This document shows, one piece after another, positions 56,531 to 64,000 of a stretch of 64,000 nt of DNA (positions are counted from its first letter, which is position 1; the number at the start of each line of letters is the position of its first letter). The DNA lies in contig JAKSZU010000018.1 in the NCBI GenBank assembly GCA_026018925.1, positions 1,054,001 through 1,118,000 on the forward strand, read 5' to 3'. A model generated the notes under the pieces. That model saw nothing but the letters and a program-made list of their open reading frames with translations. It was not told the DNA's origin and did not search any database. Position numbers and translations under genes: made by a program. The DNA comes from Tupaia tana (lineage: Eukaryota; Chordata; Mammalia; Scandentia; Tupaiidae).

Positions 56531-59500
56531 TTTAAAAAAAGAAGAAAAAGGGGGAAAGGGCTGCCTTCCCACACACGTTCCACTCCACTCGTGGAGGTGG
56601 GCAGGCAGTGGCCAGGAGCAGAGGGCCCCCCAGAGCCTGCCAGCCCAGGGTCAGCCTTGCCTGTTAGGGGCCCTTGCTGGCCCGGCCTGGGCTGTGAGCT
56701 CCCTGTGGAGGGTCTGCTTCCCGTATTGGGTCATCTTAAGGGTTTCTGGCCCTAACGACGGTGACCCAGTCCTTAGTGTTGGGGAGGTGACAGAACAGAC
56801 TGGACTCTAAGACCGGGGAGAGGACCCCACTACCCCATGCAAGTGACCAGGGCAGACTGGCCTGGGGTGACCTTCGGCCTGAGGACTCTGCAGGGATGTG
56901 CCGGGAGGGGCCCCACGCCTGTGCTCTGGGCTGTGGCTGCAGGCCCCCCACGGCAGACCTGGCTGGGTCTGTGTCTCCTCTGGGTCCCTGCAGCCCTTCC
57001 CCCAGCTAGTGGCTCTGGTCCTGGGCTTCAGGGCCCACCCGGAGGTGCTGTAGGAAGGGGAGGGCTGAGGGGTGGATGCAGGTGACAGGCGCACCTGCCC
57101 CGTCCCCATCAGCACCGTCCCCATCAGCAAAACCACACCCTTTCCTGGGCCCGTGGGGCCCCCTGCACCTTGCAGGTCAGCAGTGGACTCTGGGGGTGTG
57201 AGCGTGGGCAGGGCAGGCAGCGGGCAGCCGTCCCTGGCTGGCCCTCCAGCGGAGGCCTGACCAGAGCCCCCCCACTGCTCCTCGGCCTGTGGCTGGCCTG
57301 GACCGCAGGCCTCCCGGACTTCCACCGCCCCCGGACTGGGCCAGGACAGCGGCCTGCCCTCGTAGCTGCTGGGCTCTCGGCCAGGGCACAGGGCACTTCT
57401 GCCCTCTTGGCCGCTGTGTCCCCGGTGCGCGATGGACGAGTACCCTTCACGGAAGGGGTGCTGGGGCCAGGCACGGCCACACAGCAGCGGGCAGGCGGGC
57501 TGGGTGGCCACTGAGGAGGAGGCTGGGCCAGGTGTGCTCGGCAGGCAGGCCGGGGACAGCCCAAGCAGGAGGTTCCGCGGTAGGGCACGGATTTGAGCCC
57601 CTTCCTGGTTGACGTAAGGGGAAGAGCGATGGGGGTAGGAGGGGCAGTGCCTGGGGCTGGGCTCGCCGCTCGGGGCCCCTTCTCTGCCCCCGCCCACTCG
57701 GGCGTTCTTGGCTGGGTTTGCTCCTGACAGAAGGGATGCGTGTTGCAGGGCGGGGCTTGGCGTGTGTGCGTGCGAGGGGGACGTGTGTTTAAAATACACA
57801 GAAACGCAGCCCGGCGCCACTCGGCTGCGGGAGGCTGGTCGGCTCCTCCGTGCACTCCCCTCCTGGCCAGCACCAGGCGGCCGAGCTGAGGGGCAGGCGT
57901 GGAGGGAAGATGGACGCCTGCCACCGCCCGGTGCCAGCAGCTGACGGGGCCAGACACCCGTGCACAGGACCCCCAGCAAACCGCCGGCCCGTGTCGGAGG
58001 CAGCAGCGGCTGGCAGAGGTGCCGGGCACGGCTGAGGGCGGGCAGTGGCGGCTGGCGCGGCTCAGGTAAGGAGCGGGCTCTCTGGGCATCATCTGGCACT
58101 GGGGTCGGGTGGGGGACCTGGCCTCACAGAGAGGCCGTAGCCGCTGGGGGCTGGACCCTCCCGCATCTAGGCCGCTTGGAGACCCTGGAAATCCCTGTCC
58201 CCTGCCCAGGTGTGCTAGGCTGGAGGCCCTCTGGGGGTGCAGGGGACAGGCTTGGGGCCATGTGGGGCTGCAGGTTGGTGCACACAGGGCCTCGTGCCCA
58301 CAGCGCCTGCCTCCCAAGGCCCACGCGGGCTCCCAGGCGGGTCGCCCCTCCCACACCGCCCTGGAGGTCGATCTGTCTCCTCTTGCAGGCATTGGGGGCA
58401 GACGGGGGCTGTCCCTGGGGGTCCGGAGCTCCCGGAGAAGCCTGCCCTCCCCCACCCCTGCTGGCAGCCTGGCCCTCTCCTCGGCCCCTGTGCGCAGACC
58501 TGGTGGAAGGGAGCCGTGCGCTGGTGCACTGCTGGAGAGGAGCTGGCGGGGCCGAGGAGCCCAGCTGGAGGGGTGGGGGGCCAGCGGCTCCAGGGACCAA
58601 GCCCTGCTGCCCCCCAGGGGCACAGGCTGTGCTGAAGGGGCTGGTGCCAGGCCCAAGGCCAGCTGCCCCCGCGCGGGGAGCTCTGGGCCAGTGGGAGGGC
58701 GCCAGCGCACCCCCCCACACACAGGGACGGAGGCCGCGTGGGCGTTGATTCAGACCCCAGGGTTGAGGCCGCACTTGGGGCCAGGGTCTGGACTCCCTGC
58801 CTGTCCCAGCGCGGCAGTCTTGAAGTCAGAAAGTCAGGCTCAGAGAGAAGCAGGCACGCATGACGAAGGGCCTGGGCAGTGGACTTGCCTGGACTCAGGT
58901 GTCCCACGGGCTGGCGAGAGGGCTCTCAGGGATCCAGTCTCCTCCACGGCGGGGACCGGGGAGCGAGCCGCCATCTTTGCTCGAGCCCACTGCCTGCGGG
59001 GCTGGCTCCTCCGGGCAAGGTAGCTGCCCCTTCCAAGCCCCGGGTGGGCCGGCGAGGTGGGCTCAGCTGGGTGCCTGGGGCCTCAGGGCCACATGTGGGC
59101 AGGAAGGCTCCAAGGAGGCCCCGGCCTAGCCTTCCTGCCAGCTCAGAGCGGCCGGCGAGTGGCTCCTGCAGTTCCCAGACACAAGCTCGGCTGGCCTGGA
59201 GACTGGCCAGCTTGGTCTTGGGAACCGAGCCTGTAGCCAGTGGCTTGGGGGCCTTGGGAGGCACCGTGGGGTCTGGGCCTGTGGGCAGTGGCCCTGGCCA
59301 TGCCAGCTGCAGCTCTGTGGAGGGTGGGACCCGGCTAGACCCCACTGTCCCAGTTCCACCGAGGGGCCAGGACGGTTTGGGTGAGACACCCCCGCCTGGT
59401 GCCCTGGCACACGCCGGCCGGGACCAGGAGCAGCTGGAGCACCCAGCAGGGGACCCTGACTGTCCTTGCTTCCAGTGCCGGCATGGGGACACCCCGCCCT

Positions 59501-62140
59501 CAGCAGCCTCGTCCTGAAGCCTGCACAGGCAGACCTGGAGGCACCGCCACAGCCCACCCTACCGACTCCCTGTGCCCTGGGCCCCGTGCAGCCTGGTCCT
59601 CTCTCATCCCTGCCGCTCTGACCCAGCTGCGGCCTGGGTGGGGAGCAAGGCGGCCACAGAAGCGGGCAGCAGGGCGTGGGGTGTGGCCTTCCCACAGCCC
59701 TGCCCCGGCTCAGGCGGGTGGCCAGGAGGGGACGTGGAGGACGGGTGCCCACCTGCCCACCTGCTCCCACCCGCCTCCTGTTTTCAGGCCTGGCTTCCAC
59801 TGTTCCAGCTCCCCGGAGACCCGCCAGATGCTGGAAGCCCCGCTGCTCCCTGATGAAATATTCATGGAGTCTTTTTGCTTCTCCACATGAAAGCCGCTGC
59901 GGCCTCCTACAGCCTGGGCGGCGGGCCTCAATCCCTGGCTCCCCAGGAAGCACGGGGAAGGGCAGTGCCCAGCCAGCCACCAGCCCCTGCAGCCCAGGGC
60001 GCCCCACCCAGGCAGAGGCCTCTCTGCCTTTGTTCCCCAGAAAGGCCGCCACTGGCTGTCCAGCTCCCGAGGGAGGGAGGGTGGCCGCCCACAAGGGCGT
60101 ACCAGGGAGAACAGGGTTCTGCCCCTTGTCTACACCCAGGGGCAGAGATTCCCACTTCACACTGGCAAGACCAGCCCCTGGGCCCCTGGCCCTCCCGCTG
60201 TTCCATAGCCACTGCCACGCACCGTCCGTTCTGCAGTGTGGGCTCTGCCGTGAAGACGGGGCCACCGTGTCAGCCAGCTAGGCCCAAGCAGATGCACTGG
60301 GCACTCACACCAACCAGTACGGGTGTGGGGTGGGCTTGCCAGCACAGGTGCGGGTGGGCTCGCCGGCACGGGTCGGGGGTGGGCTCGCTGGCACGGGTGC
60401 AGTGGCCTCCACGACACTCCAGTGGCTTCTCTCAGTCTTGCTCCTGATGGGCCTTGGAACAGACCACCGAGGGGTGGGCTGCCAGGGAGATCGCTCAGAT
60501 CAGACCCCAGGCCCTGCCTGGGTTGCACCTGTCCTGGGAGTTGAAGGACCCCCTGGCTCTCACCCCTGTCTCGCTCCTGCCTCTGGGTCCCATCTTTTCT
60601 CTCCATGGCCGGCCGCTGTGGAGGGCAGTGAGGCAGAAGCCACCCCACTGCCTTTGGCGCCAGCAGAGCTAAGAGCCCGGCGAGGTGTCCACACACGAGT
60701 AACTCAAGAGGTCACGTCACTCCCCTGCACCTCGCAGCTGGAGTGTGGCCTGGGGCGTAGCCACCAGACGGCTCAGGACCCACCCAGCCTGGCAGCAGAG
60801 GCTTGGGCCACACCCCCTCCAACTCCTCAGGCCCCGCTGCCCCTCCCTGCTCAGAGCTGGCATCTGCGCTGGTGCGGGAAGGAGCGCGCTCTGCGGGCCC
60901 GATGGCCTGTGTGCACCACGGGCGCCTGGGGCAGCTGCCACAGCGCGCTGCGAATTAGCGTCTCCATCGGGGGACGGTGCCCAAGCCCACCCGGGGAGCT
61001 CTGTGCCTCCCCAGGAGGCGGTTCCAGAGGGTAAGGCCTGCCCCCACAAGAGGCTGCTGCCCAGATCGGGCGCCCTCCTGGGCCGTCTGGATGCCCCCAA
61101 ACAGGGCTCACAGTGGGGCCTCACAGGGTGTCCTGCCTGCCTGGTAACCCAGCATGGGCCACTTCGAGCTGCCTGCACTACTGATCAGGAGCAACAGAGG
61201 TGCTGAGCGTGGGTCTCCTGCCCACCCGCCACCCACTGCCGAGTGTCCCATGGACGCCCACATCGCCCACCACCGTGCTGACCGCGGGGCACCTGGGCCT
61301 CGCCTTTCTCTGGCCTTCCTTGACGCTGGAAGCCTGGCCATCCTCCTGGGGCGGGCAGACAGGGGGGAGGGTGGAGCACCTGCTCGGCTGGGCCTCCCTG
61401 GCTCCGTGCAGCCTGGGTTCTGGTCCGTGTTCCCCACGTGTTCTGCTTTGGCTGTAGAGCCTACACGCCCCCTTCTCTGGGACGGCCATTCTGGAATCCC
61501 ATGTCTTCTCTTGGGGCCCAACCTCCATCTCCTTATGAAGGTGGGTGCTGAGCACCCGGAGCCTCAGTGAGCACTCAGCTCGTGGGTGGATGGCCGCACG
61601 GGCAAATCAGTCAACCGGATGCTGCACTTGGGGTCACAGCAGTGCAGACAAGGAAGGTCCCTTGGGAACATTGAGTCCAGCACCCGACAGTACCCTGGGT
61701 AAACGGAGGCAGCAGACAGGTGCGACAGGACCAGCCACAGCCCTGGACACTGGCCAACCTGCACTCCTGGAACCCCGCGTCATGTTGGGGGTGGCCTCCA
61801 GGTCCTGAGGGGTCTGAGACCCCAGGCCATCCCGCCTGCCTGGTGAGTCCCCAGCCAGGCGATACCACACGGCTCTCAGCAGTTCACTCGGCCACTAGTG
61901 CTCACACTGTGGGAGCAGCAGGGCGCCCTGCAGTTGCCAAAGCTCTTCTCGACTGTCCTGTCAGCCGGAGCACCATGTTGCTGGGAGCTCTGGGCTCGCT
62001 CTCCTGCATGGGGCTCCGGCTCCGGCTCCAGCTCAGTGCTGGTCCAGCCTCGGCAGCTCATGGCAGCCCCGTGGTGGCTTAGGTTGGCTGTTCCGAGCCT
62101 CACCCCTTTCCTGCAAGGTTTGGCCTTAAAGGGGTGGGAA
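56531..62140. other. Unassigned GC-rich DNA upstream of ACSF3
   Basis: No interspersed repeat or exon recognised. It contains the longest open frames of the window (up to 532 codons) on overlapping strands, without domains, which fits GC-rich non-coding DNA. An AT-rich islet at 59850-59892 stands out. Confidence 0.5.
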
Positions 62141-62144
62141 GGGG

Positions 62145-62350
62145 GAAAACACAGGGCTGTGAACTCAGGGTTCTGGAGCCAGAAGCCCCTAAGTCCAAGT
62201 TCGGGTTCTGCCACTAGCTAGGCTCTCAGTCTCTCCCGCTGTAGATGCAGGACTGTAGCAGACAGTCCTCAAAGGGCCGTGGGAAGTTGGTGAGATAACG
62301 TGTTGAAAGCATTTCGCACACTGTCTGGGGCAGAGCAAGTGCCCAGACGT
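62145..62350 (+). mobile_element. MIR element
   Basis: GGTTCTGGAGCCAGAAGCCC, GGTTCTGCCACTAGCTAGGC and GAGATAACGTGTTGAAAGCA follow the order of the mammalian-wide MIR consensus. Confidence 0.75.
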
Positions 62351-62354
62351 GGAG

Positions 62355-63030
62355 GGGGCGTCGTGATGACGATGGTGATGAAGGCGGCAGAGGTGATGGA
62401 GATGATGGTGCTGATGAGGTAGGAGATGGTGATGACAGAGACAACAACCACGATGGTCGTAATGATGAGGGAGGAGATGGTGAGCATGACAGTGACCACG
62501 ATGGTCATGATGGTGGTGATAACGAGGTAGGAGATGGTGATGATGGAGAGGGTGACCATTATGGTGACCATCATGGTGGTGATAATGGAGATGATGGTGC
62601 TGATGAGGTAGGAGATGGTGATGATGGCAACGGTAATGGTGATGATGTTGGCGTTGGTGATGATGGTGAAGACGGTGATGACAGAGAAGGTGATGATGGA
62701 GATAATGGTGCTGATGACGTAGGAGATGGTGATGATGGCCATGGTGATGGGGAAGATGGTGAGGATGGTGGAGATGGTGGAGATGGTGATGATGGCCTTG
62801 GTGATGGGGAAGATGGTGGAGATGGTAGATATGGTGATGATGGCCTTGGTGATGGGGAAGATGGTGGAGATGGTGATGATGGCCTTGGTGATGGGGAAGA
62901 TGGTGAGGATGGTGGAGATGGTGATGATGGCCTTGGTGATGGGGAAGTTGGGGAAGATGGTGATGAGGAAGATGGTGATGGTGGTGCAGGTGGTAACGGT
63001 GGAGATGGTGACGGTGATGGTGACCATGAT
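62355..63030. repeat. GAT/GGT-rich tandem repeat
   Basis: Near-continuous GATGGTGATGATGG triplet-based repeat with a larger unit, GGCCTTGGTGATGGGGAAGA, returning at about 62790, 62840, 62880 and 62928. It makes long frames on both strands that code only for low-complexity peptide. Confidence 0.93.
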
Positions 63031-64000
63031 GGTGCTGACTCTGCCTGCATGTGCGCTGACTTGGAGTAGAGTGTGAATCCTTTCAGCCCCTCTCATACTG
63101 CTGGGCACACATTTCAGAAGGGTGCCTTATTCTCTGTGGTTCTAAAACAGGGTGTCCACAGATGGGGAGCTGTCCCTGTGCACAGACCTCTGGGTGCTGT
63201 GGCCAGGGCCAGGTGCTGTGAGAGCACACAGCTGAGAGTGAGAGCACAAAGCCGTGTCCTGCAGAGCTCAGAGACAAGCCGGAGAGACACGTCAGGCCTA
63301 GGGAGTACTGAATGTCCATGCCCAACGAGGATTAAGCCTGAGCCTTCCCCAGGGAAGCGGTCTAGGGAGCGAGGGGGTGACAGGGCTGGACCCAGGTGGT
63401 CAGTCTGGATAAGGCCCTGGGACCTGGTTGTCAGAGATGGAGGTGATGCCCACGGTATACCAGGGGAGAGTCCTCATGATGCACGAACTCAGACAGGAAG
63501 GGGCACCGTGACTGGGGCTGACAGCGGGTATATGGCAGGAGGTGGCTGGAGGGTTGGGAGGCTGAGAGGCAGGGGCCGACTTTGCTGGGGTTGGTAGGAG
63601 AGGGCCCAGGTCTGTCAGCTCCCTAGCCCGGGCCCACCCATCAGAGCCGACGCACACCCCTGAGCGCGGCAGCCTCTCCTCTGTGCTCCTCACTGCAGGC
63701 TCCTAGAGCCATGTTACTGTGCGAAATCGTGCGTGGTGGGTGCCCTAAGGCTGAGGGGCTGGGCGAGGGTCCGCGTGCTTCGCCCCTGCATGGAGGCCCT
63801 CGGTGCAGGTCGAGGCACCACCTGACCGGCCCACGCTGCCAGCCTGTGCCACTCTAGCTCACTGCCAGCAGTTGCCATGACACTCAGCCCTTCGGGCCTG
63901 GGGTTGGGGGACTCCTGTGGAAGGTGGGGTTTAGCCAAGGGGAGATGGGGAACGGCTGCCCACAGTCGCCTGCCCCAGGGCCAGACTGCTGGACCGGCCG
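63031..64000. other. Unassigned DNA at the right end
   Basis: No gene or repeat recognised. Confidence 0.5.

Noticed and set aside
57124..58722. A 532-codon minus-strand open frame, with 430-codon and 304-codon frames overlapping on other phases
   Set aside because: Several phases and both strands are open at once, as expected where stop codons are rare in GC-rich DNA. The products are proline/alanine/arginine-rich without any domain, and no splice or start context supports them.
62269..63108. A 279-codon isoleucine/threonine-rich minus-strand frame
   Set aside because: It is a translation of the GAT-rich repeat.

Overview
This is nuclear DNA from a placental mammal. It has interrupted genes with GT-AG introns, CpG-island promoters, LINE-1 fragments, MIR relics, a solo retroviral LTR, processed pseudogenes and dozens of tRNA-derived SINEs. 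No primate Alu or rodent B1/B2 was recognised. The dominant SINE family looks lineage-specific and I could not tie it to a named order, so the species is left open.

Two protein-coding genes are supported, both on the minus strand and head to tail. Positions 22-7414 hold the first five coding exons of CDH15 (M-cadherin), and the rest of the gene lies beyond position 1. Positions 15963-38693 hold the complete coding part of ACSF3 (mitochondrial malonyl-CoA/methylmalonyl-CoA synthetase): nine coding exons that splice without a frame error to 576 codons. The order ACSF3 then CDH15 in the direction of transcription matches human 16q24.3, shown here reversed. The two genes have unrelated jobs (myoblast adhesion; mitochondrial acyl-CoA metabolism) and are neighbours only by synteny. 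CBFA2T3, the expected next gene, was not found.

Layout: 1-7.4 kb, CDH15 5' half; 7.3-8.35 kb, CDH15 CpG island with an 82-bp tandem GC-box array; 8.35-15.96 kb, GC-rich intergenic DNA with two SINEs and a candidate CTCF site; 15.96-38.7 kb, ACSF3. Its large 9.7-kb intron (27.6-37.25 kb) holds LINE-1 pieces, a solo LTR, many SINEs and a 2.7-kb minisatellite. 38.7-41.8 kb is the ACSF3 5' region and CpG island, with a 214-bp tandem duplication that also duplicates a potential splice donor. 43.25-45.07 kb is an alpha-tubulin processed pseudogene. 48-55.6 kb is a repeat nest built on an old minus-strand LINE-1 carrying an RPS20 processed pseudogene and about a dozen SINEs. 55.6-64 kb is GC-rich DNA without a recognisable gene, with a MIR and a GAT-rich repeat at 62.1-63.0 kb.

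I found no new multi-gene system. The most unusual items are structural: a 32-bp perfect inverted copy of minisatellite sequence inside a SINE 1 kb away, the promoter tandem repeats of both genes, a duplicated E-box/CCAAT unit in an ACSF3 intron, and nested insertions with clean target-site duplications. Long open frames elsewhere are by-products of GC-rich or tandem-repeat DNA.
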